Assembly: GCF_001667015.1 (NCBI RefSeq)
Contig: NZ_LZIS01000109.1
Span: 1-63,198 of the forward strand
Direction of reading: 5' to 3'
DNA length: 63,198 nt
From: Mycobacterium sp. E3198
Lineage (GTDB): Bacteria; Actinomycetota; Actinomycetes; Mycobacteriales; Mycobacteriaceae
Each line of letters opens with the position of its first letter. Positions within the stretch are counted from its first letter, which is position 1. Shown one piece after another: positions 1 to 9,694 of the stretch. The notes under the pieces are model-generated. The model searched no databases. It worked only from the letters and a program-made list of their open reading frames with translations, and was not told where the DNA came from. Both the position numbers and the translations under genes were made by a program.

Positions 1-169
1 CGCCAACGGCGGCAACGGCGGCAACGCCGGGATCATCGACATGGGCACCTACAACCCGTCGATATTCGGTCTCGGCGGCAACGGCGGTAATGGGACCGCT
101 ACCGGGCATGGCGGCATGGGAGGCCTGGGCGGTGACTTCGGCGCCCCCGGCGCGAACGGAAAGCCTTAA
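1..169 (+). CDS. PE_PGRS family protein, C-terminal end only
   Basis: The reading frame entering at base 2 encodes about 55 residues of glycine/asparagine repeats (GGNGGN, GGMGG, GLGG) and ends in GANGKP before TAA at 167-169. This composition is the PGRS domain of mycobacterial PE_PGRS proteins, which are cell-surface or secreted through type VII systems. The N-terminal PE domain lies outside the window, so family membership rests on the repeat alone. No terminator hairpin with a U tract is evident in the following 120 bases. Confidence 0.8.
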   Translation, partial: ANGGNGGNAGIIDMGTYNPSIFGLGGNGGNGTATGHGGMGGLGGDFGAPGANGKP

Positions 170-295
170 CAGCATCCGACGGGCGGCGCTCGGCTCCTTG
201 ATCCGCTGCGGCGCAACGGGGTAGCGTGGTGCCGGCAATTACGAAACGCGCAGTAGCGTAATTCGCAGGCCCCGCCTACCGGAAGGATCGGCTTG

Positions 296-2227
296 ATGCG
301 CAGCCGCTATGCCGGCCATCCCTTCACCACGCCGACGGACGAGATCGCGGCCGCCCTCGAGGATGTCAGCATCCCGACCCTGCTGCTCTCCCTCGTCCAC
401 ATCACCGGCGACCCCCGGTTCATCCGAGACTTCAAGCCCATGGGGATTTTCCTCAACGAGGTTCAGGGGTTCATGTCCGAGGAGGACAAGGCGCGGGCCC
501 GCGCGGCGGCGCTCCCGGTACTCGCCGACTACCGGGACCGCGGTTGCCCCGAACCCGAACCGCTGGGCCTCGAACTCATTCGCGAGATGATGGACTGGGC
601 GGCCTGCGAACACGTCACCGACGATTACCTGCCGCTGATCCTGGAAGAGATGGATCTCGATGGCCTCGATCCGCGCCGTCCGGCCGCCCTCCCGCCGGAG
701 TCCGCGGCCGACCTTCCCGTCCTGGTGGTCGGATGCGGCGAGTCCGGCCTACTGGCCGGGATCCGGCTCAAACAGGCCAACATCCCCTTCACCATCGTCG
801 AAAAGAACGCCGGGCCCGGCGGAACATGGTGGGAGAACAGCTATCCCGGCGCCCGCGTGGACGTCGCGAACCATTTCTATTGCTACAGCTTCGAACCCAA
901 CAACGATTGGACACACTTCTTCGCCGAGCAATACGAGCTGCAGGACTACTTCACCGGGGTGATGAACACGCACGGCCTGGCCGAGCACATCCGGTGGAAC
1001 ACCGAGGTGCTCGCGGCGCAGTGGAACGACGACGACGGGTTGTGGAACGTCTCGCTGCGCGGCCCCGACGGCCAGACCAGCACGATCACCGCGCGGGCCG
1101 TCCTGACCGCGGTCGGTCAGCTCAACCGGCCCAATATCCCCGCATTCGACGGCGCGGACACCTTCGAGGGCCCGTCATTTCACTCGGCGGCCTGGGACCA
1201 CTCGGTTGATCTGACCGGAAAACGCGTCGCGCTCGTCGGCGCCGGCGCCAGCGGCTTTCAGATCGCACCCGCGATCGCCGGCCAGGTCGAGCAGCTCACC
1301 GTGTTCCAGCGCACCGCCCAGTGGATGTTCCCCAACACCATGTACCACGACGAGGTCGGCGACGGGGTGCGCTGGGCGATGCGCCACCTGCCCTGCTACG
1401 GCCGGTGGTACCGGTTCCTGGTGCTCTGGCCGGGCGCCGACAAGGGACTCGACGCCGCGGAGGGCGACCCCAACTACGCCGATCAGGACTACGCCGTCAG
1501 CGACATCAATGCCGCCGCCCGAATGATGTTCTCCCAGTGGATCACCAGCCAGGTCGGCGAAGGTCACGAATTGTTGGACAAGGTGTTGCCCGACTATCCC
1601 GCCACCGGGAAACGGACACTGCAGGACAACGGCAGCTGGCTGCAGACGCTGCAGCGCGACAACGTCGAGTTGGTGCGCACGCCGATCCAGCGGATCGCAT
1701 CGCACGGCGTGGTCACCGAGGACGGCGTGACGCACGAGGCCGACGTCATCGTCTACGCGACCGGGTTTCGCCACACCGATGTGTTGTGGCCGCTGAAAGT
1801 GACCGGCCGCAACGGGGTTGACCTGCACCAGATGTGGGGCAGCCGGCCGAACGCCTACCTCGGCATCACGGTGCCGGGATTTCCGAACTTCTTCATCATC
1901 TACGGGCCCGGAACCCATCTCGCCCATGGCGGCAGCCTCATTTTCCAGTCCGAACTCCAGATGCGCTACATCGACCAGTGCCTGCAGCGGCTGGCCCGGG
2001 AGCAGCTGCACTCGGTGGAACCAAAAGCCGAAGCCGCCACCGCCTGGCATCAGCGGACGCAGACCCAGATCAAGAAGATGGTGTGGTCGCACCCCGCCGT
2101 CAAGCACTCCTACTTCAAGAACGCCGACGGGGAGATCCACACCGTCAGCCCGTGGCGCCTCAACGAGTACTGGGCCGCGGTGCGCACCCCCGACTGGTCC
2201 AACTTCGTTGTGCGAAAAAGAAAGTGA
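296..2227 (+). CDS. Baeyer-Villiger-type flavin monooxygenase
   Basis: Class B flavoprotein monooxygenase of about 643 residues, expected to insert oxygen into ketones or oxidise soft heteroatoms using FAD and NADPH. After a helical N-terminal region of about 140 residues there is a FAD-binding Rossmann motif (VGCGESG). The type I BVMO fingerprint FEGPSFHSAAWD (FxGxxxHxxxW[P/D]) follows near residue 290, then a second dinucleotide motif (VGAGASG) near 313. GGAAGGA at 281-287 is well placed for ATG 296; a TTG at 293 in the same frame is the alternative. It is followed after 10 bases by an alcohol dehydrogenase, so the pair may interconvert alcohol, ketone and ester. The substrate cannot be read from sequence. 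Confidence 0.88.
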   Translation: MRSRYAGHPFTTPTDEIAAALEDVSIPTLLLSLVHITGDPRFIRDFKPMGIFLNEVQGFMSEEDKARARAAALPVLADYRDRGCPEPEPLGLELIREMMDWAACEHVTDDYLPLILEEMDLDGLDPRRPAALPPESAADLPVLVVGCGESGLLAGIRLKQANIPFTIVEKNAGPGGTWWENSYPGARVDVANHFYCYSFEPNNDWTHFFAEQYELQDYFTGVMNTHGLAEHIRWNTEVLAAQWNDDDGLWNVSLRGPDGQTSTITARAVLTAVGQLNRPNIPAFDGADTFEGPSFHSAAWDHSVDLTGKRVALVGAGASGFQIAPAIAGQVEQLTVFQRTAQWMFPNTMYHDEVGDGVRWAMRHLPCYGRWYRFLVLWPGADKGLDAAEGDPNYADQDYAVSDINAAARMMFSQWITSQVGEGHELLDKVLPDYPATGKRTLQDNGSWLQTLQRDNVELVRTPIQRIASHGVVTEDGVTHEADVIVYATGFRHTDVLWPLKVTGRNGVDLHQMWGSRPNAYLGITVPGFPNFFIIYGPGTHLAHGGSLIFQSELQMRYIDQCLQRLAREQLHSVEPKAEAATAWHQRTQTQIKKMVWSHPAVKHSYFKNADGEIHTVSPWRLNEYWAAVRTPDWSNFVVRKRK

Positions 2228-2237
2228 GCACGCCACC

Positions 2238-3263
2238 ATGCGAACGGTAGTCCTCGACGGACCCCACAACATCGAGGTCGACACGCGCCCCGATCCGGCG
2301 CTCCCCGGTCCCGACGGGGCGATCGTGTCGGTCACCGCCGCCGGGATCTGCGGGTCCGATCTGCATTTCTACGAGGGCGACTATCCGCTGGTCGCGCCCA
2401 TGACGCTCGGCCACGAGGCGGTCGGCACCGTCGTCGAAGTCGGGCCCGACGTGCGCACCGTCAAGGTCGGCGACCGGGTCATGGTGTCCTCGGTGACCGG
2501 CTGCGGCGCCTGCCCGGGATGTGCCACCCGCGACCCGGTGATGTGCTTTTCCGGGTTTCAGATTTTCGGTGGCGGCGTGCTTCCGGGCGCGCAGGCCGAC
2601 CTGCTCGCAGTGCCCGCGGCCGACTTCCAGTTGCTCGAGACGCCCGAAGGGATCAGCACCGAGCAGGCGCTGTTGCTCACCGATAACCTGGCCACCGGCT
2701 GGGCGGCGGCCCAACGGGCCGATATTCCGCCCGGTGGCACGGTGGCGGTCATCGGCCTGGGCGCGGTGGGCCTCTGCGCGCTGCGTTGCGCTTTTTTTCA
2801 CGGCGCCGCAACGGTTTTCGCCGTCGACCGCGTCGACGGGCGGCTGGACCGCGCCGCCGCGTGGGGAGCGACGCCGGTCAAGCCGCCGGCGGTCGAAGCC
2901 ATCCTGGCGGCCACGGGCGGACGCGGCGCCGACGCCGTCATCGACGCCGTCGCCACCGACGCGTCCCTGACCGACGCGCTGAATGCGGTGCGGCCGGGCG
3001 GCACCGTCTCGGTTGTCGGCGTGCACGATATGAACCCGTTTCCGCTCAACGCGCTGGGCTGTCTGATTCGCAGCATCACCCTGCGGATGACCACGGCGCC
3101 GGTGCAGCGCACCTGGCCGGAATTGATCCCGCTGCTGCAAGCCGGCCGGCTCGACGTCGACGGCGTCTTCACCACCACCCTGTCGCTGGACGAGGCGGCC
3201 AAGGGCTACGCGACCGCCCAGTCGCGGTCCGGCGACGAGGTGAAGGTCCTGCTGACGCCCTAA
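2238..3263 (+). CDS. Zinc-dependent alcohol dehydrogenase (MDR family)
   Basis: 341-residue medium-chain dehydrogenase. Near the N terminus it has GICGSD and GHEAVG (catalytic zinc ligands) and the cysteine-rich structural zinc lobe CGACPGC with a fourth Cys in DPVMC. The NAD(P) Rossmann motif is IGLGAVG at about 173-179. It starts 10 bases after the monooxygenase stop, which suggests one transcript and a shared pathway oxidising an alcohol to the ketone used by the monooxygenase. By position it corresponds to Rv1895 of M. tuberculosis (from memory). An open frame extends far upstream inside the monooxygenase gene, but homology begins at this ATG. Confidence 0.88.
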   Translation: MRTVVLDGPHNIEVDTRPDPALPGPDGAIVSVTAAGICGSDLHFYEGDYPLVAPMTLGHEAVGTVVEVGPDVRTVKVGDRVMVSSVTGCGACPGCATRDPVMCFSGFQIFGGGVLPGAQADLLAVPAADFQLLETPEGISTEQALLLTDNLATGWAAAQRADIPPGGTVAVIGLGAVGLCALRCAFFHGAATVFAVDRVDGRLDRAAAWGATPVKPPAVEAILAATGGRGADAVIDAVATDASLTDALNAVRPGGTVSVVGVHDMNPFPLNALGCLIRSITLRMTTAPVQRTWPELIPLLQAGRLDVDGVFTTTLSLDEAAKGYATAQSRSGDEVKVLLTP

Positions 3264-3277
3264 CGCCGCCTCCGGCG
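3264..3277. terminator. Small hairpin between convergent genes
   Basis: CGCCG-cctc-CGGCG forms a 5-bp stem in the 17-base gap between the dehydrogenase (+) and the methyltransferase (-). There is no T tract, so it is at best a weak bidirectional terminator. Confidence 0.3.
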
Positions 3278-3280
3278 CTG

Positions 3281-4198
3281 TCAGCCCGACCGCGTCGCCG
3301 TGATGTATTGGGAGCGCATGAACGCGTCGATCTTGACGTCCACCGGCGGCGGGGTCATCCCGTAGCCGGCCTGCAGGTCGAGCGTAGTGCGGACGGGTTC
3401 GACGGCCCAGCCGTGCGCGGCGAGCCATTCCGCGGGGTCACCCTTGGGCTCGTAGGTCAGCGCGGAGAAGTCCACATCACCGGACATGTTGACGCCGGGG
3501 TGGTCCGTCTCGAGGGCGGCGAGCCGCTCGCGGTCCAGACGGGAGCCCAACGCGCCGATGGCGATTCGGCTGTCCGGCGCGCTGAGCCCGCCGATGCGGG
3601 TGAAGAGCGCGTGCTGGGCTTCGCCGGTCAGGTACGGCAGCACGCCCTCCACCGACCAGGCGCTGGGGGCTTCCGTTTCGAAGCCCGCCGCCTCCAACCC
3701 CCGCGACCAGTCGGTGCGCAGATCGGCCGCGACCTCGACCCTGCGGGCTTTGGGCGCAGCGCCGTGCTCGCCGAGCACGCCCGTCTTGAATTCGAGGACC
3801 TTCGGCAGGTCAACCTCGAAAACCGTTGTGCCAGCGGCCCAGTCAAGGCGGTATGCGCGGGAGTCCAATCCGGCGGCGACGATCACCGCCTGTCGGATGC
3901 CCGCCCCGCCGGCGGCGGCGAAGAAGTCGTCGAAGAACCGGGTCTGCACACCGTAGAGGCGTGGGAAGGCCGTCTCGTCCTCGGAGGTTCCCGGATTGGC
4001 GAGCACGCCCGCCAGATACGGGTCCTGCGCGGCGGCGATGAAAAGCTGCGCGTATTCGTCGCGGACCAGCGGCCGCGGGCTGATGGCATGCAGCGCACGC
4101 CATCCCGCCACCAGCAACGCGGTGTAGCCCACCCCGCTGACGATGTCCCACTGGTCGTCGTCGGAGCGGAGCGACCCGAATTCTGGTTTGGTGCTCAA
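3281..4198 (-). CDS. SAM-dependent methyltransferase, TIGR00027/LCM family
   Basis: About 305 residues, the usual length of this actinobacterial family, which resembles leucine carboxyl methyltransferases. The SAM-binding motif I is seen as [14 protein letters not shown], followed by the acidic strand-2 residue in FEVDLP. An ATG at 4237 is in frame, but GGGAGG at 4205-4210 lies 6 nt before the TTG at 4198, giving a protein beginning LSTKPEFGS, so 4198 is preferred. This choice also avoids overlapping the upstream dtd stop. By position it matches Rv1896c. Mycobacterial genomes carry many paralogues, and the methyl acceptor is unknown. Confidence 0.85.
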   Translation of the reverse strand: MSTKPEFGSLRSDDDQWDIVSGVGYTALLVAGWRALHAISPRPLVRDEYAQLFIAAAQDPYLAGVLANPGTSEDETAFPRLYGVQTRFFDDFFAAAGGAGIRQAVIVAAGLDSRAYRLDWAAGTTVFEVDLPKVLEFKTGVLGEHGAAPKARRVEVAADLRTDWSRGLEAAGFETEAPSAWSVEGVLPYLTGEAQHALFTRIGGLSAPDSRIAIGALGSRLDRERLAALETDHPGVNMSGDVDFSALTYEPKGDPAEWLAAHGWAVEPVRTTLDLQAGYGMTPPPVDVKIDAFMRSQYITATRSG

Positions 4199-4233
4199 TT
4201 GATGCCTCCCGTTCGCCTCCCAACGTACGCCGC

Positions 4234-4665
4234 TCACGCTTCCAGGAGCACCGTCACCGGTCCGTCGTTCACCAGTTCGACCTGCATATTCGCGCCGAAC
4301 ACGCCCGTCTGCACGTCGGCGCCCAGCGCGTGCAACGCCCCGGCGAACGCGTCGACCAGCGGTTCGGCCACGGCTCCGGGGGCCGCCGCGTTCCAGGACG
4401 GCCGCCGGCCCTTCGCGGTGTCGGCGTACAAAGTGAACTGGCTGACCACCAAGATCGGCGCGCTGACGTCGGCGGCGGACCGTTCATCGGCGAGAATGCG
4501 TAGATACCAAAGCTTTTCGGCCAGCCGTCGCGCCTTGCCGGGATCGTCGTCGTGAGTGACGCCGACGAAAGCCAACAAGCCCTGCCCGGCCGGCCGGATA
4601 GCGCTTACCACGTGGCCGTCGACCGACACCGACGCCGATGAGACCCGTTGCACCAGAACCCGCAT
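4234..4665 (-). CDS. dtd: D-aminoacyl-tRNA deacylase
   Basis: 143 residues, typical for DTD. It hydrolyses D-aminoacyl-tRNAs and glycyl-tRNA(Ala) in the cytosol, proofreading chirality before translation. The two active-site signatures are present: SQFTLYAD in the middle and [11 protein letters not shown] at the C terminus (GPVT loop). The start MRVLVQRVS is the canonical N terminus; a longer upstream frame is not coding. The gene lies just upstream of the methyltransferase on the same strand and is divergent from the thiamine-binding-like gene. By position it is Rv1897c. Confidence 0.95.
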   Translation of the reverse strand: MRVLVQRVSSASVSVDGHVVSAIRPAGQGLLAFVGVTHDDDPGKARRLAEKLWYLRILADERSAADVSAPILVVSQFTLYADTAKGRRPSWNAAAPGAVAEPLVDAFAGALHALGADVQTGVFGANMQVELVNDGPVTVLLEA

Positions 4666-4704
4666 GGTCTTCGATGCTGCCAGGCGGGGGGAGAAAGCCG
4701 TGGG

Positions 4705-4710
4705 TAGGCT
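4705..4710 (+). promoter_or_regulatory. -10 box of a leaderless promoter
   Basis: TAGGCT lies exactly 6 nt before the GTG at 4717, the arrangement of mycobacterial leaderless transcripts (TANNNT about 6-7 nt before a start codon that is also the first transcribed base). No Shine-Dalgarno sequence is present. Confidence 0.55.
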
Positions 4711-4716
4711 CGTGAC

Positions 4717-5022
4717 GTGTCCGTGCTCGTCGCTTTTTCCGTCACCCCGCTCGGCGTGGGCGAGGGCGTCGGAGAGATCGTTGCCGAAGCCGTTCGGGTG
4801 GTCCGCGAATCCGGCCTGCCCAACGAGACGAATTCGATGTTCACCGTGATCGAGGGTGACACCTGGGCGGAAGCGATGGCCGTCGTGCAGCGCGCCGTCG
4901 AGGCGGTGGCCGCGCGGGCGCCCCGAGTCAGCACGGTGATCAAGGTGGACTCGCGGGCTTCGGCCCGGGGCGCGATGACGCAGAAGGTCGCCTCCGTCGA
5001 GCGCCATCTGTCCGGCGGCTAA
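4717..5022 (+). CDS. Thiamine-binding-like (MTH1187/DUF77) family protein
   Basis: 101-residue single-domain protein of the YqgV/MTH1187 family, whose members form ferredoxin-like tetramers and bind thiamine-like ligands. The N-terminal strand [12 protein letters not shown] and the central [11 protein letters not shown] region match the family pattern. The GTG start is supported by the -10 box 6 nt upstream. Its 3' end overlaps the macro-domain gene on the other strand by 4 bases. By position it is Rv1898. Its cellular role is not established. Confidence 0.85.
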   Translation: MSVLVAFSVTPLGVGEGVGEIVAEAVRVVRESGLPNETNSMFTVIEGDTWAEAMAVVQRAVEAVAARAPRVSTVIKVDSRASARGAMTQKVASVERHLSGG

Positions 5023-5513
5023 CCGCGAACCGCGTCGCGGAACGCCCCCTCCGCCGCGTCACCGTGCACGGCGAAGACCACCTTTTCCAGCGAGCTCGCC
5101 CGGTGTTGCCGGACGGCCCCGACCATCAGCCGCGCCGCTTCGTCGAGCGGGAACCCGCCGACACCGGTGCCGAACGCCACCAGCGCCAGCGAGCGGCAGC
5201 CGAGCTCGTCGGCCTTGCGCAAGGTGGCGGCGGTCGCCCGGGCGATGATCTCGGCCGAGGTCGGGCCGCCGAGCTCCATGGTCGCCGCGTGGATGACGTA
5301 GCGCGCCGGCATGTCGCCGGCGGTGGTCTCCACGGCTTCCCCGAGCCCGATCGGCGCCTTGTCGGTCGACTCGCGCTGCACCTCGGGCCCGCCGGCGCGG
5401 GCAATGGCCGCGGCCACGCCGCCCCCGTGCCGCAGCTGGGTATTGGCGGCGTTGGTGATCGCGTCGAGTTCGAGCGTGGTGATGTCGGCCTGAACGACTT
5501 CTAACTCGATCAT
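5019..5513 (-). CDS. Macro-domain ADP-ribose-binding protein
   Basis: 164 residues forming one macro domain, likely a deacetylase of O-acetyl-ADP-ribose or an ADP-ribosyl hydrolase. The signature loops are clear: [17 protein letters not shown] near residues 21-37 and [14 protein letters not shown] in the second half. The start at [12 protein letters not shown] gives the normal macro-domain N terminus; the frame upstream is a shadow of glycine-rich and cinA sequence. The positional equivalent in M. tuberculosis, lppD (Rv1899c), is described as a larger lipoprotein. No signal peptide or lipobox is visible here, so this version should be cytoplasmic. Confidence 0.9.
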   Translation of the reverse strand: MIELEVVQADITTLELDAITNAANTQLRHGGGVAAAIARAGGPEVQRESTDKAPIGLGEAVETTAGDMPARYVIHAATMELGGPTSAEIIARATAATLRKADELGCRSLALVAFGTGVGGFPLDEAARLMVGAVRQHRASSLEKVVFAVHGDAAEGAFRDAVRG

Positions 5514-5619
5514 TCGTTCATTGTCGCGCGCCGCACGGCGTCGGCGCCCGTCACCGGATCCGGTCGAAACCGCGGAGAATAGGCTGGTCGGGCTCCACAG
5601 ACAGGCGGGCGCGATCGGA

Positions 5620-5814
5620 ATGACCAGCGAAACACCTAGGAGTGGCGGGCCCGGCGAGGCGAGCGCGCCCGGTGCGCCCGGCGGTCGCGGCGGCGCCGGC
5701 GGCCGAGGCGGGACCGGGGGAGCAGGGGGCGCCGGCGGTGCCGGCGGTCGCGGCGGTGATGGCGGCCGGGGCGGCGACGGCGTCGCGAGGCTGCGGAGCC
5801 TCGCCGCGGCTTGA
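5620..5814 (+). CDS. Possible small glycine-rich (PGRS-like) protein
   Basis: An ATG opens a 64-codon frame reading MTSETPRSGGPGE followed by about 40 residues of GGx repeats (GGRGG, GGAGG, GGDGG), ending RLRSLAAA. Composition resembles a PGRS segment without a PE domain. It occupies the gap between the divergent macro-domain gene and cinA. The Shine-Dalgarno sequence is weak, and a GGC/GGT tract will open frames by chance, including a proline-rich one on the other strand. It may be non-coding repeat DNA. Confidence 0.35.
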   Translation: MTSETPRSGGPGEASAPGAPGGRGGAGGRGGTGGAGGAGGAGGRGGDGGRGGDGVARLRSLAAA

Positions 5815-5825
5815 GGCCCGTTCAG

Positions 5826-5831
5826 TAGGCT
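5826..5831 (+). promoter_or_regulatory. -10 box of leaderless cinA promoter
   Basis: TAGGCT is separated by 7 nt from the cinA GTG at 5839 with no Shine-Dalgarno sequence between, repeating the arrangement seen at 4705-4717. Confidence 0.5.
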
Positions 5832-5838
5832 CATCCCG

Positions 5839-7107
5839 GTGAGCGCACGCGCGGGCATCGTCGTCACCGGAACCGAAGTCCTCACCGGACGCGTCCAAGA
5901 CGCCAACGGCCCCTGGATCGCCGATCGCCTGCTGGAGCTGGGCGTGGAACTGGCGCACATCACCATCTGCGGCGACCGGCCCGCCGATATCGAGGCCCAG
6001 CTGCGGTTCATGGCCGAGCAGGGCGTGGACCTGATCATCACCAGCGGCGGCCTGGGGCCCACCGCCGACGACATGACCGTCGAGATCGTCGCCCGCTTCT
6101 GCGGCCGCGAGTTAATCCTCGACGAGGCAACCGAGAACAAGATCGCCGACATCCTGAAACACATGATGGCGCGCTTCGAGGGCGTCGACTTCGAGGCCGT
6201 ACGCGCCGCCAACCGCAAGCAGGCGATGATCCCCGCCGGTGCCCAGGTGCTCGACCCGGTGGGCACCGCGCCGGGCGTCGTCGTAGGGGGCAAGCCGGCG
6301 GTGATCGTGCTTCCGGGGCCGCCGCGCGAGCTGCAGCCGATGTGGCGCCGGGCCATCCAAACCCCGGCCGCCCAAGAAGCGATTGCGGGCCGAACGACAT
6401 ACGAGCAGAAGATGATTCGCATGTTCGGTTTGCCGGAGTCGGGGCTGGCGGAAACGCTGCGCGACGCCGAGAAGGCGGTCGACGGCTTCGGCGCGCTGGA
6501 GATCACCACCTGCCTGCGGCGCGGCGAGGTGGAAATGGTCACCCGGTACGAGCCGGTCGCCGCGGACGCCTATCAGCAGCTGACCCGGCTACTGCGCGAA
6601 AGGCACGCACAGCAGATCTTCTCCGAAGACGGCTCGAGCATCGACGAGCTGGTCGCAAAACTGTTGTCGGGCCGCCGGATCGCGACGGCGGAATCCTGCA
6701 CCGCCGGACTGCTGGCGGCGCGGCTGACCGATCGGGCCGGCTCGTCGGACTACGTGATGGGCGGCGTGGTGTCCTATTCCAACGAGGCGAAAGCGGACGT
6801 CCTCGGCGTCGAGAAGGCTCTGATCGACAAACACGGCGCGGTCTCGGAGCCGGTGGCCGAGGCGATGGCACGAGGTGCGCTGCAACGTTTCGGCGCCGAC
6901 ACCGCGGTAGCGATCACCGGGATCGCCGGTCCCGGTGGCGGAACGCCGGAAAAGCCGGTCGGCACGGTGTGTTTCACGGTCGCGCTGGCGGACGGCCGCA
7001 CGGACACCCGGACGCTGCGGCTGCCGGGCAACCGGTCCGACGTGCGGGAACGATCGACGACGGTGGCGATGCACCTGCTGCGGCGCATCCTGACCGACGC
7101 CGACTGA
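5839..7107 (+). CDS. cinA: CinA-like protein (nucleotide pyrophosphatase/NMN amidase)
   Basis: 422 residues with the two usual CinA modules. The N-terminal COG1058/MoaB-like domain has [11 protein letters not shown] and [12 protein letters not shown]. The C-terminal PncC-like domain begins near residue 275 with [17 protein letters not shown] and contains [18 protein letters not shown]. The family acts on ADP-ribose and deamidates NMN in pyridine nucleotide salvage; it is named for competence-associated loci. Full length with no disruption. By position it is Rv1901. Proximity to a macro-domain protein, another ADP-ribose handler, is suggestive but the two genes are divergent. Confidence 0.93.
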   Translation: MSARAGIVVTGTEVLTGRVQDANGPWIADRLLELGVELAHITICGDRPADIEAQLRFMAEQGVDLIITSGGLGPTADDMTVEIVARFCGRELILDEATENKIADILKHMMARFEGVDFEAVRAANRKQAMIPAGAQVLDPVGTAPGVVVGGKPAVIVLPGPPRELQPMWRRAIQTPAAQEAIAGRTTYEQKMIRMFGLPESGLAETLRDAEKAVDGFGALEITTCLRRGEVEMVTRYEPVAADAYQQLTRLLRERHAQQIFSEDGSSIDELVAKLLSGRRIATAESCTAGLLAARLTDRAGSSDYVMGGVVSYSNEAKADVLGVEKALIDKHGAVSEPVAEAMARGALQRFGADTAVAITGIAGPGGGTPEKPVGTVCFTVALADGRTDTRTLRLPGNRSDVRERSTTVAMHLLRRILTDAD

Positions 7108-7109
7108 GT

Positions 7110-8384
7110 TCACGCCATTTCGGTTGGCAGGAAAGCGCTTTCGGCCGTACCGAAGCGAATACCCGTGGCGTCCTTGCCGATCATCGTCAGGAATGCCACG
7201 GCGATCAGCACCGGCACGATCGTCGCGGCCAGCGCGAAGGGGTAGCCATGCGACTCGGCCAGGCGTTCCTGGATGGGCAGGTTGAACGCGGCCAGCAGGT
7301 TTCCCAGCTGGTATGTCACGCCGGGATAGAGGCCGCGGATCGCGTCGGGCGACATCTCCGTCAGATGCGCGGGGATCACGCCCCACGCGCCCTGCACGCA
7401 CACCTGCATCAGAAACGAGCCGAGACACAGCATCGCCGCGCTGTGCGAGTAGGCGAACAAGGGCACGATCGGCAGCCCCAACAACGCGCAGAAGATGATC
7501 GTGTGACGGCGGCCGAAGCGCTGGGACGCCGTCCCGAACACCAGACCGCCGAGGATGGCGCCGAGGTTGTAGACGATCACGATCCATTTGACGGTCACGC
7601 TGGACAAGCCGGCGCCATGGTTGGTCGTCGCCCCCAGGAAGGTCGGGTAGACGTCCTGCGTCCCGTGGCTCATCCAGTTGAACGCCGTCATCAGCAGCAC
7701 CAGGTAAACGAATCGGCGGACGATCGCGCCGTCCCGCAGCACGTCGCGAATCCTGGTGCTGGTCAGCCTCATTCGGTCCTGTGCGGCCTCCCAGACCTCG
7801 GATTCCTCCACGCGATAGCGGATGATCAGGCTGACCAGCGCCGGGATGATGCTCAGCCCGAACAGCCAGCGCCACGACAGGCCGAGCCAATTCATCACCA
7901 CCAGCGAGGCGACGCTCGCGAGCAGATAGCCGAAGGCGTAGCCCTCCTGCAGCAGCCCGGAGAAGAACCCGCGCCGCTCGACGGGCACCTTCTCCATCGC
8001 CAGCGCCGCACCCAGCCCCCACTCGCCGCCCATCCCGATGCCGTAGAGCAGGCGCAGGATCACCAGCACGGTGAAGTTCGGCGCGAACGCGCACAGGAAT
8101 CCGACGACGGAGTAGAAGATCACGTCGACCATCAGCGGAAGCCGCCGCCCGATGCGGTCGGCCCACAGGCCGAATATCAGCGCGCCGACGGGGCGCATGA
8201 GCAGCGTGGCGGTGGTGACGAACGCGACCTCGGCCTTGCTGATATGGAAAGTCTTGGCGATGTCGGCGTAGACGAGCACGACGATGAAGTAATCGAAAGC
8301 GTCCATCGTCCAGCCCAGCAACGCCGCGACGAACGAATTCCGCTGATCGGATGTCAGCTTGTTTTCCGGACGTTGCGCGCTCAC
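7110..8384 (-). CDS. nanT: MFS transporter, sialate/sugar-acid type (NanT-like)
   Basis: About 424 residues with 12 predicted membrane segments in two bundles. The MFS motif A is seen after TM2 ([14 protein letters not shown]), and [16 protein letters not shown] is typical of the sialate/metabolite:H+ symporter branch. The GTG at 8384 gives [26 protein letters not shown] longer in-frame start would run into the divergent amidohydrolase gene. By position it is Rv1902c, annotated nanT. No sialic acid catabolic genes are nearby, so the substrate name is weakly supported. It converges on cinA with a 2-base gap. Confidence 0.82.
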   Translation of the reverse strand: MSAQRPENKLTSDQRNSFVAALLGWTMDAFDYFIVVLVYADIAKTFHISKAEVAFVTTATLLMRPVGALIFGLWADRIGRRLPLMVDVIFYSVVGFLCAFAPNFTVLVILRLLYGIGMGGEWGLGAALAMEKVPVERRGFFSGLLQEGYAFGYLLASVASLVVMNWLGLSWRWLFGLSIIPALVSLIIRYRVEESEVWEAAQDRMRLTSTRIRDVLRDGAIVRRFVYLVLLMTAFNWMSHGTQDVYPTFLGATTNHGAGLSSVTVKWIVIVYNLGAILGGLVFGTASQRFGRRHTIIFCALLGLPIVPLFAYSHSAAMLCLGSFLMQVCVQGAWGVIPAHLTEMSPDAIRGLYPGVTYQLGNLLAAFNLPIQERLAESHGYPFALAATIVPVLIAVAFLTMIGKDATGIRFGTAESAFLPTEMA

Positions 8385-8423
8385 CTGAGCAATCGTGCAG
8401 TACCGGGCGGCGATGCGCGAGAG

Positions 8424-8429
8424 TAAGTT
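8424..8429 (+). promoter_or_regulatory. -10 box of leaderless amidohydrolase promoter
   Basis: TAAGTT is 6 nt upstream of ATG 8436 in the 51-base divergent gap with the MFS gene. No Shine-Dalgarno sequence is visible. Confidence 0.5.
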
Positions 8430-8435
8430 CCGGAT

Positions 8436-9503
8436 ATGCGAATCATCGACGCCGATGGACACGTCGCCGAGAACTCCTCACTGGCGATCGAAGCGATCAA
8501 GCGCTGGCCCGACCACGTCAAGCCCAGCACCGACGGGCGGCTGCGGTTGACGCTGGAGGGCCGCAATTACCCGGAGGATCAGGGTCCGGGAGCGGGGTGC
8601 CCGCCCGAGCACGGGATCAGCAAGGCGCCCGACATCAATTGCCGGTCACCCGAGGGCGTGCTGGGCGACGCCGACCGCGACCACATCGACACGATGGTGC
8701 TGTACCCGAGCATGGGGCTGTGCGCGCCCAGCCTCGAGGATCCGGACTTCGCCGCGGGATTCTCGCGGCTCTACAACCAGTGGATCGCGGATTACTGTGC
8801 CTCCTCCGGTGGCCGGTTGCGCGGGGTCGCGGTGACCCCGATCGAGCACGGCCAGGCGGCCATCGACGTCATGACCGAGGCCAAGGAGCTCGGGCTGGTG
8901 GCGACCCTGGTGCCGCCCGCGCTCAAGACCCGCAACCTGGATCACCCCGACCTCGACCCCTTCTACGCCGCCGCCGTCGACCTTCAGATGCCGCTGGGCG
9001 TCCATGGGGCGCCCGGGATTCACCTGCCGAAGATCGGGGTGGACCGGTTCACCAACTACATCCAGGTGCACTGCATCAGCTTTCCGTTCGACCAGATGAC
9101 GGCCATGACCGCCATGGTCTCCGGCGGCGTCTTCGAACGGCATCCCCGGTTGCGCGTCGCCTTCCTCGAGGCGGGCGCCGGCTGGGTGCCGTTCTTCATC
9201 GATCGCCTGCACGAGCATTACGAAAAGCGCGGCGACTGGGTCGAGCGCGGCTGGCGCCGCGACCCGCACGAATACCTGGCCGCCGGCAACATCTTCGTGA
9301 CGTGTGAGCCCGAAGAACCGATCCTGCCCGGCGTGATCGACGTGCTCGGTGCCGACTTCATCATGTTCGCCAGCGACTACCCGCACTGGGACGGCGAATG
9401 GCCGGAGAGCACCAAGCACCTGCGTACCCGCGCCGACATCAGCGAGGAGGCGCGCGAAAAGATCGGCGGGCTCAACGCCCAGCGCTTCTACAGCCTGAAC
9501 TGA
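8436..9503 (+). CDS. Amidohydrolase-2 family metal-dependent hydrolase
   Basis: 355-residue TIM-barrel enzyme of the ACMSD-like amidohydrolase_2 family, which decarboxylates or hydrolyses aromatic or ring-cleavage acids. It begins [13 protein letters not shown] (DxDxH strand-1 metal motif). The later barrel motifs [22 protein letters not shown] and [10 protein letters not shown] (strand-8 Asp) are present. The ATG is supported by the TAAGTT box. The gene is absent from this position in H37Rv as I recall it, between the Rv1902c and Rv1903 equivalents, so it is an inserted accessory gene. Substrate unknown. Confidence 0.85.
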   Translation: MRIIDADGHVAENSSLAIEAIKRWPDHVKPSTDGRLRLTLEGRNYPEDQGPGAGCPPEHGISKAPDINCRSPEGVLGDADRDHIDTMVLYPSMGLCAPSLEDPDFAAGFSRLYNQWIADYCASSGGRLRGVAVTPIEHGQAAIDVMTEAKELGLVATLVPPALKTRNLDHPDLDPFYAAAVDLQMPLGVHGAPGIHLPKIGVDRFTNYIQVHCISFPFDQMTAMTAMVSGGVFERHPRLRVAFLEAGAGWVPFFIDRLHEHYEKRGDWVERGWRRDPHEYLAAGNIFVTCEPEEPILPGVIDVLGADFIMFASDYPHWDGEWPESTKHLRTRADISEEAREKIGGLNAQRFYSLN

Positions 9504-9509
9504 ATGGCC

Positions 9510-9674
9510 TCAGCCGTCGCCGAAACCCGACCGCTGCCAGAACCGGGCGATCAGCTCGGCGAGTTGCTCATCGGTCAGCTCTGGGTTGAGGCGGCGGAGG
9601 ATTCCTTCGATTTGCTCCATCCGCTCACGCCGCTCGTTGTCGCGGAGGTGTGCGGTGCGGTTGGTTGTCATCAT
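9510..9674 (-). CDS. Small hypothetical helical protein
   Basis: 54 codons beginning MMTTNRTAHLRDNERRERM. The sequence is charged and predicted helical, with the core IEGILRRLNPELTDEQLAELIARF. No membrane segment or known motif. It starts 20 bases after the stop of the next small gene upstream, so the two probably share a transcript. The Shine-Dalgarno sequence is weak. I do not recognise the family. It reads like a small regulator or partner protein, but nothing proves function. Confidence 0.5.
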   Translation of the reverse strand: MMTTNRTAHLRDNERRERMEQIEGILRRLNPELTDEQLAELIARFWQRSGFGDG

Positions 9675-9694
9675 GTTCTCGGTCCCGCGATCGA

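Noticed and set aside
5019..6542. 507-codon minus-strand frame joining the macro domain to a proline-rich region
   Set aside because: The proline-rich part is the antisense of the glycine repeat and cinA. The macro domain starts cleanly at 5513.
7110..8384. Sialic acid utilisation cluster around the NanT-like transporter
   Set aside because: No NanA, NanK or related catabolic genes are nearby.
6342..8426. Plus-strand 694-codon frame over the cinA 3' half and the transporter gene
   Set aside because: Shadow frame: Arg/Gly/His-rich with no domain, overlapping two well-supported genes.
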